DNA of 64,000 bases from the NCBI GenBank assembly GCA_963662155.1, contig OY759263.1:39928544-39992543 (forward strand). The letters are read 5' to 3'. The stretch comes from Lamellibrachia columna. Lineage: Eukaryota; Annelida; Polychaeta; Sabellida; Siboglinidae. Below the pieces are notes generated by a model, which was not told where the DNA came from, did no database searches, and saw only the letters and a program-made list of their open reading frames with translations. Both the position numbers and the translations under genes were made by a program. Of this stretch, positions 1-13,281 are shown piece after piece. Every line of letters begins with the position of its first letter. Position 1 is the first letter of the stretch.

Positions 1-16
1 AGTGGCCAGTTGAATG

Positions 17-80
17 CTATTATTATTATTGTAATTATTTTTATTATTATTGTTGTTATTATTATTATTATTATTATTAA
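17..80. repeat. ATT microsatellite, interrupted
   Basis: Runs of ATT/TTA with GTT and GTA interruptions. Visible directly; probably continues from outside the window. Confidence 0.9.
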
Positions 81-1525
81 TGAAAGCACAACTTTCGTTT
101 GTTATGTTCATAAAATAAAATCTTTATTTCGCACATTAAAAATGGCAATTGCACACTATTTAAAATACAGTTAGTTCAGTAATGACTTCGTTGACACCAT
201 CATCGCTAAAAATATCGCATGTTTTAAGATAGAACACTTACGTCATATATCCTTTCATCGGTCAGGCCCGCCTGCCACACGCGGCCAATATCACCAGGAG
301 ACACAGCCTCATACATGGACCATGTATGATGTGATCATAATTTAGACCCTCTTCGCCATCCGATTTACACACCTTCAGTCGCTGGACAGCTTCGATAACA
401 TCCTCAACTGATGTGTTATATGCAACATGTTACTTAATCTGCCTGTTAATCACCTGTACTATTCATTTCATCAATATCGTATGACACACTGTTGTAGAGG
501 TGATTATATTTATAAGAAAAAAAATTAACACTACAAGGCAGGAATTTATTTCTTACCTTTATTCGGCGCACCCCACACCATAGGTCACGGGTTCTATTCT
601 CAGTAATGGCATTAGCCATCTTATAGGTACACATTCTATAACTTTCTCTAGTAATACGTCTAAAAGCCATATGTATTGTGAGACAAGCGTGTATAAAAAC
701 GTGTTGAAGGGCCGTGAATTTATGTCGTAATATAACTACAGAACAACCCTAGAGCACAACCCATACCTCACTGAAACACCCCCACCCACATACATTGAGG
801 GTGACACCTCGGCAGATAGCACAATTCGTACGCTCAAACAACAACAACCCGGGATCAGACAAGGCTATTTGACGGACCACGAGTGAGGCAGAGTGACGGG
901 TCAGAGAAATGTCCGCGATCACAATTTTTTAAAGTCTGCTAGAGACTTACGAACTGTTTGTGGCCTCGAGGCTGTCTGTCACGCAGGTGTGAAACACGGC
1001 TGTGGGAATACGTGTCCAGAATCCAGAGAATGCCCTTAAAAGAGTGGGTGACGTAACTGCGTAAATGAGAAGTTGACATAGTGTTCGATTGAACAGGCCT
1101 GCCCCGGGGATGAAGTGTAAATCGCTTTGGGCAGCGATCCCAAGGAACTATATAAGAACATATTATTTTGCAATTTAAAGCAACCACACGACGGAAACGT
1201 CAACGGTACTACAGAATTTCCAACGTGCTTCGTATTCAAATAAGTAAAATACCTGGTGTTTATTGGGAATGTACTGTGACGTAGTCTAGAGAAGAAAATA
1301 GTTCCTTCAATCAGTGGTTTGTAGCCAACAGACACATCGTCATAATGTCCACAAGGCCAGTACACTGGACGATCCCACTGTCCTACCCGTCAGAAGGTGC
1401 GTGTTTGATGAGCCGTGCTATGTCATCTATGAATGCGATAGTTGGAAGCCAAGGGGAGCAATCCCGCGGGGGGAGGTTGAATAATCGAGCCCCTGACATG
1501 TGTACACTATTCTTTCGCAGCATGG
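81..1525. other. Unannotated low-complexity-poor stretch
   Basis: About 1.4 kb in which I see no recognisable gene, RNA or transposon. Short frames exist on both strands (for example minus 446-670 and minus 1036-1365), but they lack recognisable motifs and are typical of chance frames. Confidence 0.5.
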
Positions 1526-1600
1526 CACGATGGAGGCACTCGATTTGTTGTATATACAAACACGATGGAGGCACTCGATTTGTTGTATATACAAACACGC
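1526..1600. repeat. 35-bp tandem duplication (2 copies)
   Basis: The segment beginning CACGATGGAGGCACTCG at 1526 recurs at 1561 with the same sequence through ATATACAAACAC. Seen directly. Confidence 0.9.
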
Positions 1601-2011
1601 AGTGATGCAATAAACTTGGTGCGGACGGATGTGGGCCGAACACCAAAGAAAGCAGAGGCGGCGAAACAGCCAGGCTGCAGGAAAAGGAAGGCGCAGTCTG
1701 CAGCTAAGAAGGCTGCCGGTAGGGAGGAGTGGAAAGGGATAACTGCTGGGCCGGTGCAGGAATGTATGCCTTGGTATGACCCCTTTAAAAAGGAGAAACA
1801 AGGAAGACTGAACATAAATTATAAATGCATATTGCTTCCACGATCACTACGTTGCAACTCAACACACTCTCGATGGTATCGATGGTTGGGCGATTCTCAT
1901 TCGGATTGTTGCGTATCTAGTCTACTCTGTGTGATCTGTGAGTCCGCGTTAATTAGTTGGGTTGTTTGTGCGTACAAACGTAATTTCTTCCATGGCAATA
2001 TAGTCATGTAG
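1565..2011 (+). other. 148-codon open frame, unrecognised
   Basis: An open frame starts inside the 35-bp duplication. Its middle part is rich in Lys, Ala and Arg (residues about 27-52, with blocks such as KKAEAAKQPGCRKRKAQ), followed by MPWYDPFKKEKQ. I do not recognise a family. The composition could be the basic tail of a degenerate retroelement protein or chance. No clear splice structure or conserved domain is visible, so I would not call it a gene without homology or transcript support. Confidence 0.15.
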
Positions 2012-2235
2012 TTTATTCGTTGCCTCTGATACAAGGGATCCAAAACTCCAGTGAAGTCAGACCGATTGGCAACGCTGTAGCAAGAATTTGTGATACATCA
2101 AGTTTGTGTAAGATCTTCCACAGCGGCAAAACAAGTAAAGCTAAGACAGAGGAACGTATTTATATAGCGCGGTATCCAGTCCTTTGGACTGTTCAAAGCA
2201 CGTTACACTTCATTCCCCGGCAGACCTGTTAATTC

Positions 2236-2430
2236 CAGCACCAACCCGACTTCTCTGGGAAATATTCAGCCACTGTCTCTAGCCAGGTACTCATTTATAC
2301 AGCTGAATGAACTGATGCAACTTGGAGTGAACGAAATAGCCCAAGCATTGAAACGGCAGAAAGTTGATTCGAACCTGGGTTCTCTCGATTGAGAGCCGTA
2401 CGTCCAGCAACCACGCCAATGCGACGCATA
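2236..2430 (-). mobile_element. tRNA-derived SINE relic
   Basis: On the minus strand a tRNA-like head shows an A-box-like TTGGCGTGGTTG and a B-box-like GGTTCGAATCA (near 2,370) at tRNA-like spacing. A body containing TATAAATGAGTACCTGG follows, a segment I recall as common downstream of the tRNA head in several animal SINE families. The fold as a working tRNA is not convincing, so I read this as a SINE relic and not a tRNA gene. Confidence 0.55.
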
Positions 2431-2434
2431 ATCT

Positions 2435-3142
2435 TAACCAGCACACCCCGGTTTGTTATGATTTTTTTAATATTTTAATCCTACGCACAAATGTAAATAT
2501 CTGCTGTATGATTGATATGTAAATGATGCGTGAATGGTTCGGTCGGCCATCGAAAATATTATTCAACTAAGTGAAACAAAAATTATCAATAAAAAAAACC
2601 CGGGTAGCCTCGGCGCCAAGTCTACGTGCATGCAATGGGTAAATCGGTCGTAGAGAATGTCGTAACAGCATGTGATCATCGGCCGAGTGTAACACTGGTG
2701 CGACTGGCAAAGCCCCTTGTTTCAGTCGGGCAAACCAAATCCACATGTGTCTAGGACCAACAACTACCTGCCGTAGTAAAAAACACAGGTACGGTTAGCT
2801 GTCTACTTTCAACAAAGGGGCGTGTCTAGCTGTCTATGTCACAGAAGAGGTGTGACAAGCGCGCGTGTCCTTGTCATACGTTCTGGAGCGTACACAATAC
2901 AACATAGTGCACTGAACAACCAGACGTATGTCGACAGCAACATTTACATACAAGTCACTCTTTCACACGCTTCCTATGAGCCGGGATCAATTATCTCTCC
3001 AATGGAAACACAGCATAATACGTTCTGCATTAATTATCCCTATCAACTTGTTGTTTGGGATGGCAGTCTTGTTAAATCTAGTTAAAGTGTTAGGCGTGAT
3101 TTGAGCGGTCATATGGCCCAGGCAACGCGCAACAGAAGGAGA
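2435..3142. other. No gene seen
   Basis: About 700 bp of mixed composition between the SINE relic and the 24-bp array. One 87-codon plus frame (2822-3085) has no recognisable feature. Confidence 0.5.
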
Positions 3143-4057
3143 TCATACCTATAGTCCTACACTCAATCATACCTATAGTCCTACACTCAATCATACCTAT
3201 AGTCCTACACTCAATCATACCTATAGTCCTACACTCAATCATACCCATAGTCCTACATTCAATCATACCTATAGTCCTACACTCAATCATACCTATAGTC
3301 CTACACTCAATCATACCTATAGTCCTACACTCAATCATACCTATAGTCCTACACTCAATCATACCTATAGTCCTACACTCAATCATACCTATAGTCCTAC
3401 ACTCAATCATACCCATAGTCCTACACTCAATCATACCTATAGTCCTACACTCAATCATACCTATAGTCCTACACTCAATCATACCTATAGTCCTACACTC
3501 AATCATACCTATAGTCCTACACTCAATCATACCTATAGTCCTACACTCAATCATACCTATAGTCCTACACTCAATCATACCTATAGTCCTACACTCAATC
3601 ATACCTATAGTCCTACACTCAATAATACCTCTAGTCCTACACTCAATCATACCTATAATCCTACACTCAATCATACCTATAGTCCTACACTCAATCATAC
3701 CTATAGTCCTACTCTCAATCATACCTATAGTCCTACACTCAATCATACCTATAGTCCTACACTCAATCATACCTATAGTCCTACACTCAATCATACCTAT
3801 AGTCCTACACTCAATCATACCTATAGTCCTACACTCAATCATACCTATAGTCCTACACTCAATCATACCTATAGTCCTACACTCAATCATACCTATAGTC
3901 CTACACTCAATCATACCTATAGTCCTACACTCAATCATACCTATAGTCCTACACTCAATCATACCTATAGTCCTACACTCAATCATACCTATAGTCCTAC
4001 ACTCAATCATACCTATAGTCCTACACTCAATCATACCTATAGTCCTACACTCAATCA
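3143..4057. repeat. 24-bp minisatellite, about 38 copies
   Basis: The unit reads TCATACCTATAGTCCTAC followed by ACTCAA. Copies are nearly identical with scattered point changes (for example ACCCATAG at 3,244 and 3,413, ACCTCTAG at 3,627). Because 24 is a multiple of three and the unit has no stop in one minus frame, a 331-codon frame spans it. I regard that frame as a by-product of the repeat. Confidence 0.95.
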
Positions 4058-4247
4058 GACTTGTTAGTAAATGCGTGTTTCGCACTGAAATGAAAATACA
4101 TTTTTACGATCGTATTTCCATGCAAATGTGTTGTAGTAACATTCGATTTTTGGTTATGCATTTGAAAATGCATTTGAATTCGTTTCAAATATTGCTTTAA
4201 ATAAAATGTTCGCTATATTTAGAATAAAACTACGCATAAAATAAAAA

Positions 4248-5347
<1,100 letters not shown>

Positions 5348-5349
5348 TG

Positions 5350-6856
5350 TACCACAGCAGGTGTATACAAGACTGCGGCTAGCAACATTGCAACTAGCAA
5401 CACCTGTTGTACAAGTGACGTAATTGTTACTTGATATACAGGTCGATTTGGAATATGTTTATTTTGGTAACAGCGAGATATGCGCTTCAAAACGGTTTGC
5501 TTGAAATCACAATGTCAACATCATTTCTTTCAAAGATGTTTCATCAAATCGATTTATTCGTTCACCTGGTTTCTTTTGTGCAAAAATAACCTATCTAGTA
5601 TCAACTATGCGCTACCACATGCTAGCTTGTTTGTACATATGTGCTACTTAGATTTGATGGCATCATCTGACAAAGGAATACACTATCTTTTAATGGACCT
5701 ATTGGTACTTCGACAAAACAACTTTCTTCAGTGAGTAGTGTAACCCAAAAAACGACAAATGGAAACTGTGCAAGAGAAGGCTCGGTGCGTCCTGTGGCTT
5801 ACACAGACCAAGCGAATATCTTGCGCTGCAGCCGTCGCTTAGTTGCAGTGTCCGTAGCAACTGCAGCTTGTAGACTTACACAGGAAGCCGTTTGTGAATG
5901 ATCCGATGCGGGGTTATTATTGTCATGTTGAGTTATGATGAAGCACGCTCTACTAACTGGAAAGATAAATGAAAATAAAACTGTGTAAATATGAGCTGTT
6001 TTAGTTGGGCTACAAGTTTATGAAACTGCATATTTTCTATGTATGTTAGTTATTTTGTTATTTACATTCAAACTAGGAAAGATAATTCAGGATCACCCTG
6101 TACTACAACATAAGGATTTTCACACTTTCGTCAGTTAACCGATCTACTGATCAAAAGGAATTATTTTGATGAATTTAACAAATATACGCACTCGATATTT
6201 TATTTTTAAACCGACTGTGCACAATACTTAAACGATTCACACGCAACATACCTGAACATCAACGAACTTGACTCCCGTTGGGTAAATCAAACGAGGAGGG
6301 AATTTTAGACAAAGCAAGATACGAGGTAATAAAAATAATTACGTCATTCAAGCTAACTGCATCCATGTATCGCCCAAGCTACTTTTTAACGATGCTGTTT
6401 ATCTGAGACATTTATGGCATAGTTGAATGCATCCGCGTATTTAAGTGTAAACAGTTTGTAGTCGGGGCGAAGCGTCTGTGACGTTCAGTCTGCTGCTAAT
6501 GTTTATTTTTTGCTTCCGTCGTTCAAGCCCGACCGTAGGCTATCAACAATATTTTAAATAGTTCCATTTAGTTAGTGGCGTCTTACATCACTCTAGAAGT
6601 GACGTAATGGTGTCGACCGTCAGTTCAAGAAGTCGACGTCCAAATAAAAACGCCGCCAGTGGCGTCAGCGTATTTATGCGTCGGCTATTTGTGGATCGAT
6701 TACACGCGAGTTCGAGTCGGTGACCCGCACCGAACGTCGTGTTTACTGCGACTAATTTGTGCCCACAGAACCATGGCTACAATTTGACATTATTTTACTA
6801 TACGGCGTTCCTAACGGAGAAACTGACATTGCAGACTGGGCCTGACGACCCGCGAG
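5350..6856. other. No gene seen
   Basis: About 1.5 kb AT-rich sequence. The 84-codon plus frame at 5480-5734 shows no motif, and I find no transposon hallmark. Confidence 0.5.
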
Positions 6857-7176
6857 AGGCTGCTCGACTAAATACTTTAGGCTGCTCGGCGACGGACTGC
6901 ACATTTAGGCTGCTCGACTACAGACTGCACATTTAGGCTGCTCGGCGACGGACTGCACATTTAGGCTGCTCGACTACAGACTGCACATTTAGGCTGCTCG
7001 ACGACAGACTGCACATTTAGGCTGCTCGACGACAGACTACAAATTTAGTCTGCTCGATGACTGACTGCACATTTAGGCTGCTCGACGACTTACTACACAT
7101 TTAGGCTGCTCGATGGCTGACTGCACAGTTAGGCTGGTCGACGACAGACTTTACGCTGCTCGACGACAGACTTTAC
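6857..7176. repeat. 28-bp minisatellite, about 11 copies, degenerate
   Basis: The units are built around ACATTTAGGCTGCTCGACGA followed by CAGACTGC. Copies differ at several positions and the last ones are truncated. Unrelated in sequence to the 28-bp array at the right end of the window. Confidence 0.9.
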
Positions 7177-9300
7177 CCACGTGGCCCATAGCATAACAAT
7201 TCCCATAAATCCCTCCGCCTGTTAAACTCTAGAAAAATACACTATTCCGCAATAAACAGTTTCTGCAAACAAACCTGTAAATATGCCAGCTCAATTGCAC
7301 TTATGTCACATCATATGAATTGTTTAATATCTCATATCACAATTTTATTCGCCCTACATTCGTGTGAAACAATAAACAAGAAGTTAAACTGTGGTCTAAC
7401 CCATTTAATTAATTTGAAATATAGTGACCCAGATGCGGTCACCGCACTGAGACTAGGACGAGTGTGTTACGCATAATTGATTTTCGCTAAACGGTCGATT
7501 ACATTATTATTATTATTATTTTTTATGTGGGCTTCGTCCTTGGCTGAGCAGCGGTGTTGTCAATGCGTGCAGTACGCTGTGGTGTCAATGCGTGCAGAAC
7601 GCTGTGGTGGCAGACAGTCATTCTCTTTCACATAGGGTGGATGAAGACTGCAAAAGGCAGAAACACAACTTCAGTTGGCAATATCAGATCGTCACACGAT
7701 ACTTCGCCACTAAGTTAACGCGAAGTCGAGCACTTGGAATGATCAATGCAAAACTCGTAATGCCGAGTAATGTCCTGTTTAAGCGCCGAGTTGGGAAATG
7801 TTCGTGACTTTCAACATATCCTGTTGTAGAACCACATCTTACTCAGCAATAATCGATATGACAGACTGATCTGGTGGCTCAGTAATGTGACACCCGTCTA
7901 GTGACAAGGATGTTGTTGACTAGAAATCGAACTGACCGTCATAAGATGAAGCTACGCCACTGCAAGCAACAATATATGTTCGGTCAAAAGTACGGGGTGA
8001 CTGGAGGTAATCGAATATAACCAGTGTTTACACCCACGTGTTGTGATGCGGTGACTGAGTGTGAACGGTGACAAAGAAAGGATCTCTCCATTGACAGTAA
8101 GTAGTCATGAGCAGAAATGCAGGCTTTGTGGAGTCCTGGTGTTTGAACAACAGGACTATGAATAGATTTTAGAAATTGATTTCCTTACTCCGGGATTTTT
8201 TGTGAGTATGGTCATCCTACTGCACTTCTGAGAAGTTTGAATCAGTTTACAAAGCGTGAAGCGCTCCCACGACGAAAAGAATGGCGTCTATTGTATGTCA
8301 ATATTTATAACCTCATATCAAATCACTGACCTTTCACAAGCAAACTCACGTCGGGGAATGACAAGTACGCGACAGCGACAAGGGGCGATTCAATATGTCG
8401 TGTCTTGTCACCTTCAGTTATGACACACCCCGATGTGTTTACGGGAGTTCTTTAAGAATCGCGACGTCATCGCTAGTCGTAGTCGCGACGTATACAACAT
8501 CCACGCACCGTTAGAAACAGCTGTAGTAAGTTCAACACACCACCCTCGAAAACACTTCAACATACATTGACAACACTACAGGGGCCAAGTTAACCGTTAG
8601 CTGCGCAATCTATTATTTGTGATAACCATTTGTGATAGTAATTACAATCCTTTTAGGATTATATGTATATAACCTTCTACCAGGATAATGTGCGATAATG
8701 TATATTTATATATGCATAGGGTTATAAAACAACTTCCAATCTAAAATATAGTAACCATCAATTTATGGCTTGAAGCAATGTGAAATCTATTTTCTTTTGA
8801 AGGTGATATGTTATGTGATATATTATGAGTGAGTGTTTTGACCGCAGTGTTTAATGTTTTATACCTACCTTGAAGCACTACCGTAGTGCGTAGAACGGGG
8901 TAATGTTTCGAATGTCCTACATCGGCTTTATCCTCTGAATAAAAAAACACGGCAAGCCGGCCGCGCGATGACTCACCGACTCTAACGGTTCGTCTCGACG
9001 GTTGCGGCATAGTTGCGAACAACGCGTGATTGAAATCTAGTGCAGTGGCAGCGGCCACGGAAAACTGAGGAATTCTGTCTGTCGCAAAATGCGCCATTAA
9101 TTAAATTGACTGATTCATATCATTAGAGTTTGCGGAAGTTGTTTGAGCTTAGCTACACAGTATTTGTATTATATAGGGCCTACAATTATGCTTATGCTAC
9201 AAACCAAGGTGTAGTCTTGTTATGGGAATACATCTCAGCTACACACGCGTGCGTTTATTTACGTCTTGTTGTCTGTGAATGGTCGACTGTGTTCGTGTCT
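7177..9300. other. Mostly featureless; short ATT run and 28-bp doublet
   Basis: Contains a small ATT run at about 7,505-7,522 and a doublet of GGTGTCAATGCGTGCAG at about 7,553-7,610. No recognised gene, apart from the weak exon candidate listed separately at 8,869-9,097. Confidence 0.5.
8869..9097 (-). CDS. Possible 5' coding exon, unrecognised
   Basis: A minus-strand frame begins with ATG at 9,097 (MAHFATDRIPQFSVAAATAL) and stays open for 76 codons up to a strong donor-like CTTCAAG|GTAGGTAT at 8,869/8,868. The segment is more GC-rich than its surroundings. A second donor-like GTGAGTCATCG lies inside it. I do not recognise the protein and see no partner exon. It could be a first exon of a gene extending left, an untranslated segment, or chance. 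Confidence 0.2.
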
Positions 9301-9301
9301 A

Positions 9302-9407
9302 GTGGATAACCACCCGGCAACGGGCGGATAACCACCCGGCAAACGGCGGAGAACCACCCGGAGAACCACAGGGAGAACCACCCGGAGAACGATCCGTAGA
9401 AACATCC
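9302..9407. repeat. Short GC-rich tandem repeat (ACCACCCGG units)
   Basis: Irregular units of about 18-24 bp containing AACCACCCGG(A/C)GAA. Seen directly. Confidence 0.8.
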
Positions 9408-9451
9408 GGCAAAGGGCGGTTGGCGAAGTTGCTTAAGTTTGGAAACGACAC

Positions 9452-9464
9452 ACGCACGCACTCA

Positions 9465-9544
<80 letters not shown>
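9452..9544. repeat. (ACGC)n microsatellite
   Basis: About 22 copies of ACGC with one interruption (ACTC) near the left end. The same motif recurs inside both copies of the 8.3-kb duplication. Confidence 0.97.
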
Positions 9545-9556
9545 TAGACACACACA

Positions 9557-9626
9557 GGTGGATTCGAACCCCAATCCTCTCAACTGACAGCCTTTCGCTC
9601 TAATCGCCATCCTGATGCGTCCCATG
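9557..9626 (-). mobile_element. tRNA-like SINE head fragment
   Basis: The minus strand carries ATGGCGATTAGAGCG (A-box-like) and GGGTTCGAATCCAC (good B-box) about 50 bp apart, next to an ACGC microsatellite. A full cloverleaf with a matched acceptor stem is not evident, so a SINE head or tRNA pseudogene is likelier than a functional tRNA. Confidence 0.45.
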
Positions 9627-9650
9627 TTTGCATATTGAAAATAAAAAACA

Positions 9651-9698
9651 CAAATTATATCATTTCTTTATATACAAATTATATCATTTCTTTATATA
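9651..9698. repeat. 24-bp tandem doublet
   Basis: ACAAATTATATCATTTC plus TTTATAT occurs twice in a row. Seen directly. Confidence 0.85.
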
Positions 9699-9699
9699 T

Positions 9700-10758
9700 G
9701 TAGTATGTCTTGCAGAGATGAGAGCATTTACGTAGACATTTACGTAGACATAATAAGCCTAATATAAACTTGTTTTAACATACAATTCTAATGGGAGAAA
9801 AGTGGCCCGAATGTGTCGCCACCTGCCGGACCGGACAACCAGTTTCGGACAACTTATAGATGTTATTCTCAGACTTGATACTGTCTTAATTTAAGCTAAA
9901 CAGTCACAAGCTCCACGTGGATGCGCTAATCACTGGGAATAGGTTAAGTAAACACGCTAACTGAGAGTCGTGGTCTACACGACGTATTGGAATACTAATG
10001 AAGTGTGACTTGGTTAAATCGAATTGTTTGGATGCATCGACAGTGGAGAGTAAACAGTTCTGTTAAGTAGTTTACTCGATAACAACTTTCCGAAGCAGAT
10101 TTTATCTACGTTGGTGAGTATTAGAGAGAAGCACGACTGCCTCCTATACATGGCCATATCGACTGTTCTGATAGTCATAAACATATTCAGTATTATCTGG
10201 ATGTAGGATGGGAAGTATCTAGTTGAAGACACCCCACTACAACAATTGGATTATTGATTTTAAATTAAAGAATAACAAACCATTTGTGAAACCAATCAAT
10301 GGATAACATGCGCCAGTTCTGTCTGGATGTCGCGCATGCGTGTCTTCCATGCGGAACAAGTATTTGACCAGTGGTCAATGGAGAGACAGGGTCAAAAGTT
10401 GAGTGCCGAGGAATGGTCTGCGCTGCGGTGCAACATGCTATGTCACACATTGACACTATAACACTATAACATTGACACTATAACACAGCTGTACTGAAGT
10501 CGTACATGTAAATGTCTACATTATTAAAAGTTGATACAGCAAGATGTTGCGTTCATGTGAATTCATTTACAAGTTCTACTGCGCGTAAAATGACAAACTA
10601 TTGTTAGTGGAGCGGTCCACTTCATGATTACAAACTGAGGAACGATAGTTATTCGCACACACATGGCCATGGTCCAATGCCCCCTCCCCCAAATACACCA
10701 CTGTCTACACATCAATTTGTCAAAAACATTGTAGCGAACAGCAAATTCATCGACAACA
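9700..10758. other. No gene seen
   Basis: About 1.05 kb. Short frames only (minus 10014-10232, minus 10265-10456), none recognisable. Confidence 0.5.
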
Positions 10759-10822
10759 TGCAACATGTTCTGGGCACGCGGAACATGTTCTGGGCACGCG
10801 GAACATGTTCTGGGCACGCAGC
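10759..10822. repeat. 21-bp tandem repeat, 3 copies
   Basis: The unit AACATGTTCTGGGCACGCGG plus one base occurs three times. Seen directly. Confidence 0.9.
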
Positions 10823-10957
10823 CTGACTGCATCAAATTTGAATATACTCTTATTAAACGTAATAAAAAACTATCACTCAACCAACTAGACACTGTCCATG
10901 GCTTTCGATTATTAATTATGGCAAGTAGTTCTGGTTGTGTGATGTCCAATTTGTTAC

Positions 10958-11117
10958 GCCTGGATTTGTGTCCGAGCTGTCCTTCTCGCCCGTCTCGTGG
11001 ATCCACTCGCCTTCCACAGTGAAACAGCGTGTGGCCAGCTCGTCAATGGGCACGAGGTCGCACTCGTCGTACGCCACGCTGCGTCGGGCCATGTTCTCGC
11101 CAGTCGCGCCTATCGGC
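10958..11117 (-). CDS. Orphan exon-like segment, unrecognised protein
   Basis: On the minus strand an acceptor-like GTTGCTTCCAG precedes 160 bp that starts with one base of a split codon, continues as 53 open codons, and ends at GGC|GTAACA. Third positions are strongly G/C (for example GTG GCG TAC GAC GAG TGC GAC), unlike the AT-rich surroundings. The peptide begins PIGATGENMARRSVAYDECD and later contains GEWIHETGEK. I do not recognise the family. The region immediately upstream on the minus strand is the GGGA/GGGC and 72-bp arrays, so any neighbouring exon would be at least 1.5 kb away. It could be an exon of a real gene split by repeats, or a decayed one. Confidence 0.4.
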
Positions 11118-11154
11118 CTGGAAGCAACGTCAGAACAACAATGACCCCGGGTGT

Positions 11155-11320
11155 CGGACGGACGGAGGGAGGGAGGGAGGGAGGGAGGGAGGGAGGGAGG
11201 GAGGGACGGACGGACGGACGGAGGGAGGGAGGGAGGGAGGGAGGGAGGGAGGGACGGGCGGGCGGGCGGGCGGGCGGGCGGGCGGGCGGGCGGGCGGGCG
11301 GGCGGGCGGGCGGGCGGGCG
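11155..11320. repeat. GGGA / GGAC / GGGC tetranucleotide repeat
   Basis: Blocks of (GGGA)n, (GGAC)n, (GGGA)n and (GGGC)n abut the 72-bp array without a spacer. Strongly purine-rich on one strand and G-run rich, so G-quadruplex formation is plausible. Confidence 0.97.
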
Positions 11321-12684
11321 GACATGGTCTGCAAGGGAAGACAAATAAGAATATTTGGCACGTGGGTGCTAGCTAAAGCTGTTGAAGACACTGACATGGT
11401 CTGCGATGGCAGACAAATAAGAATATTTGGCTCGTGGGTGCTAGCTGAAACTATTGAAGACACTGACATGGTCTGCGAGGGAAGACAAATAAGAATATTT
11501 GGCTCGTGGGTGCTAGCTGAAACTATTGAAGACACTGACATGGTCTGCGAGGGAAGACAAATAAGAATATTTGGCTCGTGGGTGCTAGCTGAAACTATTG
11601 AAGACACTGACATGGTCTGCGATGGAAGACAAATAAGAATATTTGGCTCGCGGGTTCTAGCTGAAACTATTGAAGACACTGACATGGTCTGCGATGGCAG
11701 ACAAATAAGAATATTTGGCTCGTGGGTACTAGCTGAAACTATTGAAGACACTGACATGGTCTGCGATGGAAGACAAATAAGAATATTTGGCTCGTGGGTG
11801 CTAGCTGAAACTATTGAAGACACTGACATGGTCTGCGATGGCAGACAAATAAGAATATTTGGCACGTGGGTACTAGCTGAAACTATTGAAGACACTGACA
11901 TGGTCTGCGATGGAAGACAAATAAGAATATTTGGCTCGTGGGTGCTAGCTGAAACTATTGAAGACACTGACATGGTCTGCGATGGAAGACAAATAAGAAT
12001 ATTTGGCTCGTGGGTGCTAGCTGAAACTATTGAAGACACTGACATGGTCTGCGAGGGAAGACAAATAAGAATATTTGGCACGTGGGTACTAGCTGAAACT
12101 ATTGAAGACACTGACATGGTCTGCGATGGAAGACAAATAAGAATATTTGGCTCGTGGGTGCTAGCTGAAACTATTGAAGACACTGACATGGTCTGCGAGG
12201 GAAGACAAATAAGAATATTTGGCACGTGGGTGCTAGCTGAAACTATTGAAGACACTGACATGGTCTGCGATGGCAGACAAATAAGAATATTTGGCTCGTG
12301 GGTGCTAGCTGAAACTATTGAAGACACTGACATGGTCTGCGATGGAAGACAAATAAGAATATTTGGCTCGCGGGTGCTAGCTGAAACTATTGAAGACACT
12401 GACATGGTCTGCGATGGAAGACAAATAAGAATATTTGGCTCGCGGGTTCTAGCTAAAGCTGTTGAAGACACTGACATGGTCTGCGATGGAAGACAAATAA
12501 GAATATTTGGCTCGCGGGTTCTAGCTAAAGCTGTTGAAGACACTGACATGGTCTGCGATGGAAGACAAATAAGAATATTTGGCTCGCGGGTTCTAGCTAA
12601 AACTGTTGACGACACTGACATGGTCTGCGATGGCAGACAAATAAGAATATTTGGCTCGCGGGTGCTAGCTGAAACTATTGAAGC
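11321..12684. repeat. 72-bp minisatellite, about 19 copies
   Basis: The unit starts GACATGGTCTGCGATGGAAG and ends TTGAAGACACT. With a 24-codon unit free of stops, the plus strand reads DMVCDGRQIRIFGSWVLAET plus IEDT repeatedly, and a minus frame is also open throughout. Variant positions include GAT/GAG, GGA/GGC, TCG/ACG, TGG/CGG and GAA/AAA; the changes mix silent and replacement types. No initiation or splice context was found, so I treat the long frames as repeat by-products. Confidence 0.95.
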
Positions 12685-13281
12685 ACAGAAATGTGTAATC
12701 GTGCAGACGTTTGGCTGGACACTAAGCTTTCTTCCGAACATTCACCAAATACACGTTTGAATCATATAAGAAGATTTGCTAATATTGATCCACGTCTTGT
12801 GTACAAACGTGTGCAAGTATATGTTAAAACATACGTACAAACATACCTTTTGTCATCTTTGTATGTCACTGTGCAGCAGTGTTTGGCCATGACATCATAA
12901 GATCGCTTTTTCCTGTAACATGAAGATACCCTTGTTGCTAATAATTATGAACTCACCGTATCACAGCCAGAGCTGTCAGTAAACTGAACCTGCCTTGTGC
13001 AGGATCTTTCCGTGAAATCTATCACATTAATGTACAACTGCACTTGGAAATTTAGTGGAATACCAAAAAAATTCTATGATAATCTATGCAGACTTGTTGT
13101 CAGATACGATGTGTAACTGCGGCGTGCTTGGAAACAGAAGTAATGTTTACATTAACCACATGGAATAAGAGTATTCAATCATGTGTGTTGATAAGATGCA
13201 TTACTGTTCATCGATGTACTAGGGCGGACAAAATGGGAAACAGTCGGGCAAATGTGGTCGTGTCGTGTTTGCGCATTTACC
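12685..13281. other. No gene seen
   Basis: About 600 bp, AT-rich; short frames without motifs. Confidence 0.5.

Noticed and set aside
446..670. Possible tRNA-like or coding segment around 560-640
   Set aside because: GGGTTCTATTCTC resembles a B-box only loosely, no A-box at the right distance, and the frame matches nothing I recognise.
3143..4057. CRISPR-like array
   Set aside because: Here and in all other arrays the units are contiguous with no unique spacers, and the context is a eukaryotic genome.
3090..4085. 331-codon minus frame MIECRTIG repeated
   Set aside because: By-product of the 24-bp unit; flanks carry no gene signal.
9557..9626. Functional tRNA gene
   Set aside because: Good B-box but no convincing acceptor stem or complete cloverleaf; a SINE head or pseudogene fits better. 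The same applies to 2,360-2,430.
11321..12760. Long open frames (587 and 543 codons) across the 72-bp array
   Set aside because: A stop-free unit whose length is a multiple of three keeps frames open on both strands without any coding role; the plus frame also runs through the GGGA/GGGC tetranucleotides, which is implausible for a protein.
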